DNA from: an uncultured Arthrobacter sp. | Lineage (GTDB): Bacteria > Actinomycetota > Actinomycetes > Actinomycetales > Micrococcaceae | Direction of reading: 5' to 3' | DNA length: 64,000 nt | NCBI RefSeq assembly: GCF_947493765.1 | Contig: NZ_CANLSZ010000001.1 | Span: forward strand, 556,448 to 620,447 | Part shown: positions 17,401 to 25,985 of the stretch, piece after piece | How the letters are laid out: every line of letters begins with the position of its first letter | Position numbering within the stretch: position 1 is the stretch's first letter | Position numbers and translations under genes: made by a program | The notes under the pieces: generated by a model | The model's database searches: none | Told to the model about the DNA's origin: nothing | The model's input: the letters and a program-made list of their open reading frames with translations, nothing else

Positions 17401-18557
17401 AGGGATCCGAGCGCGAACCCCTCGAGGTCCTGGACGAACTCGTTGAGCGTGCCCCGGCGCTCGGCGGCCACGAGCAGCATCGACCCGGCCTCGACCGAGC
17501 GGGCTGCGATGTTGAGGGCCGTCTGGGTCTGGCCCGTGCCCGGAGGGGAGGCCACCGCCAGGCTGATCCCGGAGGCCACCAGATCCAGCACGTCCTGCTG
17601 CGCGGGGTCGGCGTCCAGGACCAGCATCTCGTCCTCCGGGTCCCGCGCGTCCGACGGCGGGAAGTGCAGACCGTCGGCGGCGCCGAGGAGGTCCGGGGCT
17701 GCCGGCGCATCGGCCCCGGCGGAGCGTGCGAGCGCCGAGAGGACCGGATGATCCGATCGCAGTGCAGGGTCTCCCTTGATCCCGGTGAGATCCGCGAACG
17801 TCGAGACCAGGAGCCGGTGCTCCACCGAGATCCCGCGGACGTCGGCGGTCAGGAGCCGCATGTGTTCGAGCACGGGGTGGGGATCGAAGCGCGCGGTGCC
17901 GTAGGCGAGGCGCGCCACCCGGGCAGGGTCCAGGCGCAGACCCTGCTTGGTCCTCAGATGGCGCACGAGCGCCGGGTTCATCCGCGCCTGCTCGGTGAGC
18001 TGCAGCTCGTAGTCGTCCTGCGAGGCATGCACGGTCAGCGATACCGCCGTCAGGAGGACCGGGGCGTTCAGGGTCTCGGAGCGTCCCGCGTCGTCGGTGG
18101 CCCGCCAGGACGCCGTGCCGGCGGCCAGATGGCCGACGTCGATGCCGCGCTCAGTCCCGAGCTCGAAGATCTTGGCCCGCAGGGCGTGCGCGGCACTCTT
18201 CGCCTCGCCGTACTGCGCCGGGTCCCGCAGGAGGGTGGACAGGCGCGTGCGGCGACCGGCGAGCAGCTGCGCAAGGCCCGACGGGTGGGCATGCGTGAGA
18301 TCGATGCTCGTACCGGCCGAGGGCCTGAAGTGCAGCAGGGTGTCCCCTGCCGACTGCGCTCCGAGGCCGTCGAGCCAGGGCTGCAGCGTCCCCTGCTCCG
18401 CGGGCTCCTCGCTGCGCCGGCGCTCGTCGCCGGGAGCCTGCGTCCCGGTTCCCTGGACTGCGTCGGTGGGACGCGCTGCCGCGTCGCTCTGGTCCTGCTC
18501 CGGCACGACCGCCTTCTTTCCTGCATTGTCACGGGCTGATCTCGACCAGATGGGCAT
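14499..18557 (-). CDS. Upf1-like SF1 helicase with C-terminal REase-fold domain, degenerate P-loop
   Basis: 1352 aa. The layout fits large bacterial Upf1-like superfamily 1 helicases. The P-loop region reads PPGTGQTQT: the Walker A lysine is replaced by Gln343 (codon CAG at 17529-17531). The Walker B region near residue 875 reads FDIAVLLDGES instead of VVFDEAS, although VVVFGDDRLAGPTRF and the motif VI-like NFVMAMTRARRHLHVLT remain. The last 200 residues look like the MTES_1575-type restriction-endonuclease fold (VLDIVAVRP, AVAIESDGTARY, ERMGWRYLPLWTIEVF). ATG 18557 has GGAG upstream. It follows guaA on the same strand after a hairpin. Activity as an ATPase is doubtful; nuclease activity is inference. 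Confidence 0.75.
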   Translation of the reverse strand: MPIWSRSARDNAGKKAVVPEQDQSDAAARPTDAVQGTGTQAPGDERRRSEEPAEQGTLQPWLDGLGAQSAGDTLLHFRPSAGTSIDLTHAHPSGLAQLLAGRRTRLSTLLRDPAQYGEAKSAAHALRAKIFELGTERGIDVGHLAAGTASWRATDDAGRSETLNAPVLLTAVSLTVHASQDDYELQLTEQARMNPALVRHLRTKQGLRLDPARVARLAYGTARFDPHPVLEHMRLLTADVRGISVEHRLLVSTFADLTGIKGDPALRSDHPVLSALARSAGADAPAAPDLLGAADGLHFPPSDARDPEDEMLVLDADPAQQDVLDLVASGISLAVASPPGTGQTQTALNIAARSVEAGSMLLVAAERRGTLNEFVQDLEGFALGSLVLQLGARTGPEQLREAVVRAIVRNEKAAEPELEALHTTLTGHRHQLIEHVSSLHDVRSRWACSPYQAMQSLARLTALDPAPSTTVRLKRSVLDAIADRGELTERLERAAELGSFSRASTESPWYGAPLLNRKETEHAHALAEQLSEEVPELRAAVRRVAEHTQLLLGGNVREWGDQLDLVLAVQESLERFTPDLFDRPVTDLISATAPSSWRKEREIEMSSMTRSRLRRVAKEYIRPGVHVADLHAALLEVQQQRTLWTRHALSERQPSVPGGLAELHARYRAVEERLEELTAILRPTGKHPDLAALDLDELEALLRDLAADRPALETLPERTLLLDEMREQGLGELIADLASREVPAEQVGAELELAWWQSALEAMITGDDYLAMSDGDSLRRLEAEYRAADNAHIASGPARLRWVLAERWRTAVQDHAQDAGRLRQELKDGTLTLEILVSLHRDLVTALLPVWTTSPLSIRGAAPEGFSFDIAVLLDGESMSVQSAVPCVARSGQVVVFGDDRLAGPTRFGVEAQGADQAPVFEPLPSAFEALRGVLPVRGLTEVYRGVDRSLTALLSESFYDGKLSRLPQASEVTGEPRGLAVEYLPHGTGMPSSEHDGVESVDAEVDRVLDLVFDHVRHRSDSSLAVVTASARHAVRVGEAVRRQLVEFPWATEFFVPGREAFRVVPVERAGGLIRDTIIFSLGYGRTPHGRTLHSFGSLSGPNGRRNFVMAMTRARRHLHVLTCFQPSDLDPDRLTAGALDFYGLLQREVGGPVDADSASVGNEDPLVADLVDRLRLRGAEVRDHYAGVLDIVAVRPADLRADGSAAAVRDERPAAVAIESDGTARYGAMSVRERSRLRPQVLERMGWRYLPLWTIEVFADPDGCAEHASALIGLPPRSGGHGRPEAKDGDHVHQRPSRPDDEPGKTDAAGSADAAPVLPVTASEDDARSWGDTEGDHDAWLREQRPPHWG

Positions 18558-18615
18558 GGTCTCCAAACTATCCGAAAAGCGTCGTGGTCCCGCGGATAGC
18601 AACGCGACCGCGGGC

Positions 18616-18639
18616 CTCGGGGGCCCCTTCGTCCCCGAG
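18616..18639 (-). terminator. Hairpin between guaA and the helicase gene
   Basis: Seven-base arms CTCGGGG and CCCCGAG around a ten-base loop, starting 12 bases after the guaA stop. No T tract. TAGTTT at 18565-18570 just before the helicase start could be a separate promoter. Confidence 0.5.
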
Positions 18640-18650
18640 ACCGCCCACGC

Positions 18651-20237
18651 CTACTCCCACTCGATGGTGCCCGGCGGCTTGCTCGTCACATCGAGCACCA
18701 CGCGGTTCACTCCGTCCACCTCGTTCGTGATGCGGTTCGAGATCCGGGCCAGCAGATCGTAGGGCAGGCGCGACCAGTCGGCGGTCATCGCATCCTCGCT
18801 CGACACCGGGCGGAGGACGATCGGGTGGCCGTAGGTGCGACCGTCGCCCTGCACCCCGACGCTGCGCACATCGGCCAGGAGCACCACCGGCATCTGCCAC
18901 ACGTCGTTGTCCAGACCGGCCGCGGTGAGTTCGGCGCGGGCGATCGCATCGGCCCTGCGCAGGAGCTCGAGGCGGTCCCGGGTGACCTCGCCGACGATCC
19001 TGATGCCGAGTCCCGGGCCGGGGAACGGCTGGCGGCCCACGATCTCCGCGGGGAGACCGAGCTGGGCGCCCACGGTACGGACCTCGTCCTTGAAGAGGGT
19101 CCGCAGGGGCTCCACGAGCTCGAACCGCAGGTCCTCGGGCAGGCCGCCCACATTGTGGTGGCTCTTGATGTTCGCCGCCCCCTCACCGCCGCCGGATTCG
19201 ACGACGTCGGGGTAGAGGGTGCCCTGGACGAGGAAGCGGATGGGTTCGCCCTCGGCCTCCGCCTCCTTCATGATGGCGCGCTCGGCCTCCTCGAAGGCCC
19301 GGATGAACTCGCGGCCGATGATCTTGCGCTTGTCCTCCGGATCGGAGACCCCCGCGAGCGCGTCGAGGAAGCGCTCCTGCTCCTCTGCCACGTGGAGCCT
19401 GACCCCGGTGGCGGCGACGAAGTCCCGCTCCACCTGCTCCGCCTCGCCCTCGCGGAGCAGGCCGTGGTCCACGAAGACGCACGTCAGCTGGTCGCCGACC
19501 GCGCGCTGCACGAGGGCGGCGGCGACGGCGGAGTCGACGCCGCCGGAGAGCCCGCAGATCACCCGGGCGTCCCCGATCTGCTCGCGGATACGCTGCACCT
19601 GCTCCTCGAGGATGTTCCCCGTGGTCCAGTTCGGCGTCAGCCGGGCACCGCGGAGCAGGAAGTTCTCGAGCACCGTCTGACCGTGTTCGGAGTGCTTGAC
19701 CTCGGGGTGCCACTGCACCCCGTAGAGGCCCTTCTCCTCGTCGGCGAAGGCGGCAACGGGCGCGCCGGCGCTGCGGGCGAGGACGTCGAAGCCCTCGGGC
19801 GCGGCCTGGACGCTGTCGCCGTGGCTCATCCAGCTGGCCTGGTGGTCCGGGGTGCCGCTGAGGATCGACCGCGACCCGCCCTCCGAACGGATCTCGGTGG
19901 AGCCGTACTCCCGCAGACCGGTGTGGGCCACCGTGCCCCCGAGCGCCTGGGCCATGGCCTGGAACCCGTAGCAGATGCCGAGGACCGGGACGCCGGCGTC
20001 GAAGAGCTCGGCGTCGACCGAGGGAGCTCCCTCGGCGTAGACGCTGGAGGGACCTCCGGACAGGATGATGGCCGCCGGGTTCCTCGCCAGGATCTCCTGC
20101 GTGCTCAGCGTGTGCGGGACGATCTCGGAGTAGATGTCCGCCTCACGGACGCGGCGGGCGATCAGCTGCGCATACTGTGCGCCGTAGTCCACGACGAGGA
20201 CAGGGCGGTGTTCGGAGCCGTTCTCGGGGGTAGTCAC
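18651..20237 (-). CDS. guaA: GMP synthase (glutamine-hydrolysing)
   Basis: Converts XMP to GMP; 528 aa. The class I glutamine amidotransferase half has the nucleophile in LGICYGFQ and the His/Glu pair in VQWHPEVKH. The ATP pyrophosphatase half starts with [16 protein letters not shown], and the C-terminal dimerisation domain ends in KPPGTIEWE as usual. GTG 20237 is preceded by TATCAT at six bases (20244-20249), consistent with a leaderless message. With guaB3 and guaB it forms a GMP locus spread over 12 kb on one strand. Confidence 0.97.
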   Translation of the reverse strand: MTTPENGSEHRPVLVVDYGAQYAQLIARRVREADIYSEIVPHTLSTQEILARNPAAIILSGGPSSVYAEGAPSVDAELFDAGVPVLGICYGFQAMAQALGGTVAHTGLREYGSTEIRSEGGSRSILSGTPDHQASWMSHGDSVQAAPEGFDVLARSAGAPVAAFADEEKGLYGVQWHPEVKHSEHGQTVLENFLLRGARLTPNWTTGNILEEQVQRIREQIGDARVICGLSGGVDSAVAAALVQRAVGDQLTCVFVDHGLLREGEAEQVERDFVAATGVRLHVAEEQERFLDALAGVSDPEDKRKIIGREFIRAFEEAERAIMKEAEAEGEPIRFLVQGTLYPDVVESGGGEGAANIKSHHNVGGLPEDLRFELVEPLRTLFKDEVRTVGAQLGLPAEIVGRQPFPGPGLGIRIVGEVTRDRLELLRRADAIARAELTAAGLDNDVWQMPVVLLADVRSVGVQGDGRTYGHPIVLRPVSSEDAMTADWSRLPYDLLARISNRITNEVDGVNRVVLDVTSKPPGTIEWE

Positions 20238-20301
20238 GCGTCAATGATAGTCGCAGCCCGTCGCCCCGCCCCGCCCTGCGTCGCCGCGGACCCGGGGTCG
20301 C

Positions 20302-20787
20302 TCAGTAGCGCTGCAGCGCCTCCGGATGCGCCCGCAGATCCTCTTCCGCCTGCCGGTGGATGCGCCGCTCCACCACGAAGGACAGCAGGGGGACCACACC
20401 GCCGAGTGCGATGAGGACGAACCGGCTGAAGGGCCAGCGCATGAACTGCCAGAGGCGGAAGTCCGCGATGAGGTACAGCACGTAGAGCCAGCCGTGGACG
20501 ATCAGCACGGCCGTCGAGAGGTTGAAACCGCCGGCGGTGTCCGCGACCACTTCCGGCAGGAACTGGATGACCGCCCCGCCCCCGGCCACGATCTCGGAGT
20601 CGAAGCCGTACTTGGCCACCATCTCGACGACCACCAGCAGCAGCATGACGCCGGTGAGATACGCCAGGACACGGTAGAAGGACAGGGCGGAGCGGATCTG
20701 TGCGTGCGTGCCGCCGAACCGCCGCTTGGGCGTGCCTGCGGGGGGTGTGCGGCGCCGACCGGCGGGATCGAGTGCTGGCTCTGTCAC
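20302..20787 (-). CDS. DUF3817 integral membrane protein
   Basis: 161 aa with three or four membrane spans in the DUF3817 arrangement: FYRVLAYLTGVMLLLVVVEM, then VLIVHGWLYVLYLIADF, then FVLIALGGVVPLLSFVVERR. Function unknown. GTG 20787 overlaps the SURF1 stop by four bases (GTGA), so it is probably translated with SURF1. In many actinobacteria this family lies beside guaA. Confidence 0.85.
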   Translation of the reverse strand: MTEPALDPAGRRRTPPAGTPKRRFGGTHAQIRSALSFYRVLAYLTGVMLLLVVVEMVAKYGFDSEIVAGGGAVIQFLPEVVADTAGGFNLSTAVLIVHGWLYVLYLIADFRLWQFMRWPFSRFVLIALGGVVPLLSFVVERRIHRQAEEDLRAHPEALQRY

Positions 20788-21782
20788 GGGAAGGTACCGC
20801 TTTCGGTGTCGGGGGGCCCTGGAGCGGGAGTGCCGCCGGGCCCCGGGGTGCGCGTGGTGGTGCCCGAGCTGGTGGTACTCGAGCTGGTGGTGCTCGAGCT
20901 GGTGGTGCTCGAGCTGGTGGTGCTCGAGGTGAGCCGGGGACCTGAGGGAGCGGCGACCTGCGCTGCGGTGCGTGGCTCGTCAGCGGTGCGCCGGGCCTCC
21001 TCGGCGTCGGCGGCGTCCTCGAGGGACCGGCGGTGGTCGTCGGCGACGAGGCGCCACCAGAGGAAGAACGCGAAGCCGGCGAACACCACCCACTCGATGG
21101 CATAGAAGATGTTCAGCCAGTTGACGGGCGTCTCCTGGGGCTGGGGTCCCACCACCACCTCCTCGAGGCCTGCCGCGAAGGACACGGGCGCACCGTCGCG
21201 GGTCACCTCCGAGGCCACCACGAAGGCGGCGTAGACCGGCTGGTCCCAGATGTTGGACAGCGCGGCCGTGGACAGGGTGGGGAGCTGCCCCTCGACCGGT
21301 CGCGCGAGCTCGGGGGCCTCGGGTGGCAGGAGGCGTCCGACCACGGTCGATGCGCCGGTCTGCTCGGGCACGGTCGCCGCGTCCTCCACCGAGGGGACCC
21401 AGCCCAGCACCACCGGGATGAGCGCCTGCGCAGCGTCGGCCGTCGTGCCGTCGTCGCCCGTCGGGTCCTCCACGGCGAAGCCCTCGACGACCCACAGTCC
21501 CTCGTCGCCGTCCAGCAGCCTGTCCTGGACCAGCATGCGCGCCCCGGGCACGAAGGCGCCGTCGAAGGAGACCATCTGGTCCGCGCCCGTCGCATACAGC
21601 GGTGAGAGCGGATCGAGCACGTCGGTGAGGGGGCGGACGGTCTCGGTGGTGGTCGGGGCGGGCGGGGCGGTCTCGCTCGACGAACTGAACTGCCACCGGC
21701 TCAGGAGGACGAAGACGGAAGCGATCGCCATCGCGAGGATCAGCATGAGGATCCATCGGGGCTTGATCGCGGTCTTCAGCAC
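20784..21782 (-). CDS. SURF1 family cytochrome oxidase biogenesis protein
   Basis: 332 aa. A membrane span at residues 8-28 (WILMLILAMAIASVFVLLSRWQ) is followed by the extracytoplasmic SURF1 domain, including MVSFDGAFVPGARMLVQDR and VPVVLGWV-like strand LIPVVLGWVPS, then a second span NIFYAIEWVVFAGFAFFLWW. The family assists cytochrome c oxidase assembly. GTG 21782 has GGAGG four bases upstream. The C-terminal tail is unusual: a Ser/Thr run from a 15-bp tandem repeat. DUF3817 follows with overlap. Confidence 0.85.
   Translation of the reverse strand: MLKTAIKPRWILMLILAMAIASVFVLLSRWQFSSSSETAPPAPTTTETVRPLTDVLDPLSPLYATGADQMVSFDGAFVPGARMLVQDRLLDGDEGLWVVEGFAVEDPTGDDGTTADAAQALIPVVLGWVPSVEDAATVPEQTGASTVVGRLLPPEAPELARPVEGQLPTLSTAALSNIWDQPVYAAFVVASEVTRDGAPVSFAAGLEEVVVGPQPQETPVNWLNIFYAIEWVVFAGFAFFLWWRLVADDHRRSLEDAADAEEARRTADEPRTAAQVAAPSGPRLTSSTTSSSTTSSSTTSSSTTSSGTTTRTPGPGGTPAPGPPDTESGTFP
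20866..20925 (-). repeat. Four 15-bp tandem repeats in the SURF1 tail
   Basis: Units at 20866, 20881, 20896 and 20911, each GAGCTGGTGGTGCTC (first unit one base different). On the coding strand each adds five residues of the SSTTS type, so copy-number changes keep the frame. Unit junctions create CTCGAG palindromes. Confidence 0.9.
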
Positions 21783-21924
21783 CCCTCCACGGTACTTCGT
21801 GCGGCTGTAGAACAGCGAATGCCGCAGGCACCCCGACCCGGTCCCGGAGGGGCCGATGGACGACCGGCACAGTGATTGGTTTGTCCCTATCACTTCGGTG
21901 CACCGCGGTCTAGGATTGTCCCTC

Positions 21925-23652
21925 GTGCGCTCCTTTCCCTATCCCCTGGCCGGCTCGCCGGACCTGCGCTCGCCGGCGCGTTATCTGCTCTGGCTCGCCG
22001 CCAGGCAGAAGGCCACCCTCGCCGCGGGAATAGCGCTCGGCTCCGTCTGGATGGCCTCGCAGGCCGTGATGCCCTTCGTGCTCGGCCGGGCCATCGACGA
22101 CGGCGTGATCGGCCAGGACGGCCGGGCCCTCCTGGGCTGGACCCTCGCCCTGCTCGGGCTCATGGTGGTGCAGGCCGCCTCCGACACCGCCACGCACCGG
22201 GCCGGGGTCAGCAGCTGGATGCAGGCCGCGTTCCGTTCCGTCCGGCTCGTGGGGCACAAGATCAGCCGCACCGGCGACGCGCTGCCCACAGCGCTGTCCA
22301 CGGGCGAGGTCGTCTCGACGGCGGCGTCCGATGCCTTCAGGCTCGGGGAGGTCTACGAGGTCCTGACGCGACTCGCCGGGGCGGCTGCCGCCTGGGTCGT
22401 GGTGACGGTCCTCATCTGGCGGACCTCGCCCGTCCTCGGCGTCGTGGTCCTGCTCGGCGTGCCCGTCTGCTGCGCGCTGCTGCTCTTCGTGGTGCGGCCC
22501 ATGCAGGCGCGTCAGCGCGAGCAGCGCGAGGCCGCCGGGAGGATGACGGCGGTCGGCGCGGACACCGTGGCGGGCCTGCGCGTGCTCCGCGGCATCGGCG
22601 GGGAGCACATCTTCGTGGACCGCTACCGCGTGAAGTCGGCCGCCACGCGCGACTCCGGGATCCGCGTCGCCCGGTCCCTGGCGGATCTCGAGGCCTCCCA
22701 GGTGTTCATCGCGGGGACCTTCAGCGTGGTCTTCACCTGGGTGGGCGCCTCGCTGGTCCTCGACGGCGACATCGCCCCCGGAGAGCTCGTGGCCCTGTAC
22801 GGGTTCTCCATCTTCCTCGTGACGCCCATCCGGGCGGCCGCTGATTCCGTGGCCCGCTTCATCCGCGCCCATGTCGGCGCCCGCAAGATCATCGCCGTCC
22901 TCTCCGTCGATGCGAACGTGTCCGAGAGCACCACCCCGGTCCCTGCGCCGCGCGCCGGTTCGGTCCTGGTCGACGAACGCTCCGGCATCGTCGTCGGCCC
23001 CGGGCTCCTCACCGCCGTCGTCTCCCGGGAGCCCGCTGAGTCCACGGAGGCCCTCACGCGCCTCGGCCGCTTCGACGACCGACCCGGCGGACCCGGAGCA
23101 CCGATCGTGCGCTGGGGGTCCGCTGACCTGCGCCGGGTGCCGCTCGCGGACATCCGCAGACGCATCGTGGTCAGCGAGGCCGCTCCCCAGCTCTTCAGCG
23201 GTCCCCTGCGCCGCCAGCTCGATCCGCACGGCCGGCACGACGACGCCGCCGTCCTGGCCGCGCTCGAGGCGGCCAGCGCCCTGGACATCCTCGACGGACT
23301 CGACGGCGGCCTCGCCCACGAGGTCACCGAACGCGGCAGGGGTTTCTCCGGCGGGCAACGCCAGCGCCTGGTCCTGGCCCGCGCCTATCTGACGGAGGCG
23401 GAGACCCTGGTCCTGGTGGAGCCCACGAGCGCCGTGGACGCGCACACCGAGCAGCGCATCGCCTCCCGCCTGGCGGGCGTGCGGGCGCGGGACGGGCTGA
23501 CCACGGTCATCGTCACGGCGAGCCCCCTCATGCTCCGGACCATGGACCGCGTGGTGTTCCTCGAGGACGGCCGGGTCAGCGCCCAGGGCAGCCACCGGGA
23601 CCTCATGGCCGACAGCGCGGCGTACCGGGACGTGGTGATCCGCAGTGAGTAG
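21925..23652 (+). CDS. ABC exporter half-transporter with degenerate ATP site (subunit 1)
   Basis: Type IV (exporter) ABC protein, 575 aa: six membrane spans then a nucleotide-binding domain. The signature FSGGQRQR is intact, but there is no Walker A: the expected place reads SGIVVGPGLLTAVVSREPAES. Walker B is LVLVEPTSAVD, with Val for the usual Asp before the catalytic Glu, and the H-loop His is missing (VIVTASPLML). GTG 21925 is chosen; TAGGAT lies eight bases upstream. It overlaps the second subunit by eight bases, so they form a heterodimer. Substrate unknown. Confidence 0.9.
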   Translation: MRSFPYPLAGSPDLRSPARYLLWLAARQKATLAAGIALGSVWMASQAVMPFVLGRAIDDGVIGQDGRALLGWTLALLGLMVVQAASDTATHRAGVSSWMQAAFRSVRLVGHKISRTGDALPTALSTGEVVSTAASDAFRLGEVYEVLTRLAGAAAAWVVVTVLIWRTSPVLGVVVLLGVPVCCALLLFVVRPMQARQREQREAAGRMTAVGADTVAGLRVLRGIGGEHIFVDRYRVKSAATRDSGIRVARSLADLEASQVFIAGTFSVVFTWVGASLVLDGDIAPGELVALYGFSIFLVTPIRAAADSVARFIRAHVGARKIIAVLSVDANVSESTTPVPAPRAGSVLVDERSGIVVGPGLLTAVVSREPAESTEALTRLGRFDDRPGGPGAPIVRWGSADLRRVPLADIRRRIVVSEAAPQLFSGPLRRQLDPHGRHDDAAVLAALEAASALDILDGLDGGLAHEVTERGRGFSGGQRQRLVLARAYLTEAETLVLVEPTSAVDAHTEQRIASRLAGVRARDGLTTVIVTASPLMLRTMDRVVFLEDGRVSAQGSHRDLMADSAAYRDVVIRSE

Positions 23653-25390
23653 CACCACCAGGCTCCCCGTCGCGGGAGCCACCGCGGTGCGCGGCGAGGC
23701 CTCCAGGCTGATCCGCCACCACCGGCGCGGGCTCGGACTGGTCATCGCGCTGTACATCGGCTCCGCCGTGGCCGGGCTCGCCGGCCCGCTGTTGCTCGGC
23801 GAGCTCGTCGACGCGCTGGCCGCGGGTACCACCCGGGGCTTCGTGGCCCTCGTCTCGCTGGGCATGCTCGGCTTCCTGATCGTGCAGTCAGTGCTGCGCC
23901 GGTACGCGGTCCGCTCGGGCATGGTCTTCGGTGAGCGGGTCTTCGCCGAGCTGCGCGAGGACTTCATGCAGGACATGACGGCGCTGCCGCTGTCCACGGT
24001 GGAGAAGGCCGGGACGGGTGATCTCGTGGCGCGCACCACGAACGACATCGAGGCCGTCTCCCACACCGTGCGCTTCGGCGTCCCGCAGGTCGTCGTGTCG
24101 CTCGTGACCATCGTCCTCACCCTCGGTGTCGCGGTCGTCACCTCCCCCGTCCTGTCCCTCGCACTGCTCGTGGGCCTTCCCCTGCTGTGGACCGTGACCC
24201 GCTGGTACCTCAGGCGCAGCGCCCGGGGCTACATGCGGGAGCGCGAGACCTACGCCGTCGTCAACGGGACCATCACCGAGACCATCGAGGGCGCGCGGAC
24301 AGTCGACGCCCTCGGTCTCGGCGCGCTGCGGCGCGAGGAGCTCGACAGCGCCCTCACGGCGAGCTTCAGGGCGGAGCGCTACACCCTGTGGCTGCGCTCG
24401 GTCCTCTTCCCGGCCGCGGACATCGCCTTCTGGCTCCCGGCGGCCGCGGTGCTGCTCTGGGGAGGCTGGCTCGCCGGGCAGGGCGTCGTCACGCCGGGCG
24501 CGGTGGCCACGGTGGCCCTGTTCGCCGTCCGCCTGATCGACCCGGTGGACCTGCTCATCATGTGGACCGACGAGATCCAGGTGGGCGCGGCGTCGCTGGC
24601 GCGGATCGTCGGCATCAAGGACGTGGAGCCCGACCGCACGGCGACCACGGCGGAGCCCGCCAACGAGGACATCGTCGTCGCCGGCGCCAGCTACGCCTAC
24701 CGTGAAGGGCACACCGTCCTCCACGACGTCGATCTCACCCTCGTGCGCGGCGAACGCCTCGCCGTCGTCGGGCCCTCCGGCGCCGGGAAGTCCACCCTGG
24801 GTCGCCTGATCGCCGGGATCCACCCTCCGACGGCGGGCTCCGTGACGGTGGGCGGCGTACCCCTCGTGGACCGCCCGCTCGACGACCTGCGCCGCGAGGT
24901 GGCACTCGTGACACAGGAGCACCACGTGTTCGTCGGGTCGGTCTCGGACAACGTGCGTCTGGGGCGTGCGGACGCGCCCGACGCCGAGATCGAGGACGCG
25001 CTGCGCAGCGTCGGCGCGCTGGACTGGGTCAGGCAGCTTCCCGAGGGCATGGGGACGGAGGTCGGCTCCGGGGCCCACGAGCTGACCCCGGCCCAGGCGC
25101 AGGAGCTCGCCCTGGCACGGCTGATCCTGGCCGACCCGCACACCCTGGTGCTCGACGAGGCAACGTCCCTGATCGATCCGCAGGCCGCCCGGGATCTCGA
25201 GCGCTCGCTGAACGCCGTGCTGGCGGGCCGGACCGTCATCGCCATCGCGCACCGCCTGCACACCGCGCACGACGCCGACCGCGTGGCCGTCGTCGAGGAG
25301 GGACGCATCATCGAACTCGGCTCGCACGAGGAGCTCATCACCCTGGACGGCGCCTACGCGTCGCTGTGGAACTCGTGGCAGAGCGAGTGA
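23645..25390 (+). CDS. ABC exporter half-transporter with active ATP site (subunit 2)
   Basis: 581 aa, six spans plus nucleotide-binding domain. Walker A GPSGAGKST, Walker B TLVLDEATSLID and the H-loop AIAHRLHTAHD are all intact, but the signature is changed to LTPAQAQELALAR. The defects complement those of subunit 1: the composite site of this Walker A/B with the partner's SGGQ is complete, and the opposite site is dead. This is the pattern of asymmetric heterodimeric exporters. GTG 23645 lies inside the end of the first gene. Confidence 0.92.
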   Translation: MSSTTRLPVAGATAVRGEASRLIRHHRRGLGLVIALYIGSAVAGLAGPLLLGELVDALAAGTTRGFVALVSLGMLGFLIVQSVLRRYAVRSGMVFGERVFAELREDFMQDMTALPLSTVEKAGTGDLVARTTNDIEAVSHTVRFGVPQVVVSLVTIVLTLGVAVVTSPVLSLALLVGLPLLWTVTRWYLRRSARGYMRERETYAVVNGTITETIEGARTVDALGLGALRREELDSALTASFRAERYTLWLRSVLFPAADIAFWLPAAAVLLWGGWLAGQGVVTPGAVATVALFAVRLIDPVDLLIMWTDEIQVGAASLARIVGIKDVEPDRTATTAEPANEDIVVAGASYAYREGHTVLHDVDLTLVRGERLAVVGPSGAGKSTLGRLIAGIHPPTAGSVTVGGVPLVDRPLDDLRREVALVTQEHHVFVGSVSDNVRLGRADAPDAEIEDALRSVGALDWVRQLPEGMGTEVGSGAHELTPAQAQELALARLILADPHTLVLDEATSLIDPQAARDLERSLNAVLAGRTVIAIAHRLHTAHDADRVAVVEEGRIIELGSHEELITLDGAYASLWNSWQSE

Positions 25391-25420
25391 ACCTCCCGGG
25401 ACGCCTGGTGCACCGCAGGA

Positions 25421-25933
25421 CTAGTGGTCGAAGAACACCAGCGAGGAGTTGACCAGTTCGGCGATCACCTCGGCGTCGTGAGCGCGGCGCAGCGACTCGC
25501 GGAAGTTCTCCTTGAACAGGCTCCGGGCGGTGGTGGCCAGCACCTCCAGATGCTCCGAGAAGGACTGCGCCGGTGTGGCCATGAGCAGCACGAGGGTGGC
25601 CGGTCCGTCCACGGCGCCGAAGTCGATGCTGTAGCCGAAGCGGGTCACGCCGACGGCGATCGACGTCTGCGTCACGTACTCGCTGCGGGCGTGCGGCAGG
25701 CCCACCCCGCCGGGCAGCCCCGTGGCCAGCTGGTGCTCGCGGGCGTTGACCTGGCGGAGGAACCCGTCGAGGTCGGAGATGCGCCCCGCACGGTGCAGGC
25801 GCCCCGCCAGCTGGGCGGCGGCGTCCTCCTTCGAGGTCGCCTCCATCTCCAGGATCACCAGCTCGGCGGTGGTGAGCTCGGCGTCGTACAGATCGGGGAA
25901 CAGCTCGTTCACGGTGTGCCTTTCGATGATCAC
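25421..25933 (-). CDS. Stand-alone PTS EIIA, fructose/mannitol type
   Basis: 170 aa EIIA of the PTS type-2 (Fru) family with the phosphorylated His in GVGLPHARSEYV. No IIB or IIC domain is encoded nearby, so it may be regulatory like PtsN or serve a transporter elsewhere. The ATG at 25933 is used; GTG 25912 (giving MNELFPDLYD) has a better GAAAGG box and is a real alternative. It is convergent with the ABC exporter and upstream of nothing on its strand except that gene's end. Confidence 0.83.
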   Translation of the reverse strand: MIIERHTVNELFPDLYDAELTTAELVILEMEATSKEDAAAQLAGRLHRAGRISDLDGFLRQVNAREHQLATGLPGGVGLPHARSEYVTQTSIAVGVTRFGYSIDFGAVDGPATLVLLMATPAQSFSEHLEVLATTARSLFKENFRESLRRAHDAEVIAELVNSSLVFFDH

Positions 25934-25985
25934 GACGGCTCCAGTGCCACCACCCTAGCGGGGGTGCGTGAACGTTCCCACGGGC

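Noticed and set aside
14673..18539. Plus-strand open frame of 1288 codons opposite the helicase gene
   Set aside because: It is an antisense shadow from high GC at third positions; it has no domain motif, and the minus-strand protein has clear motifs.
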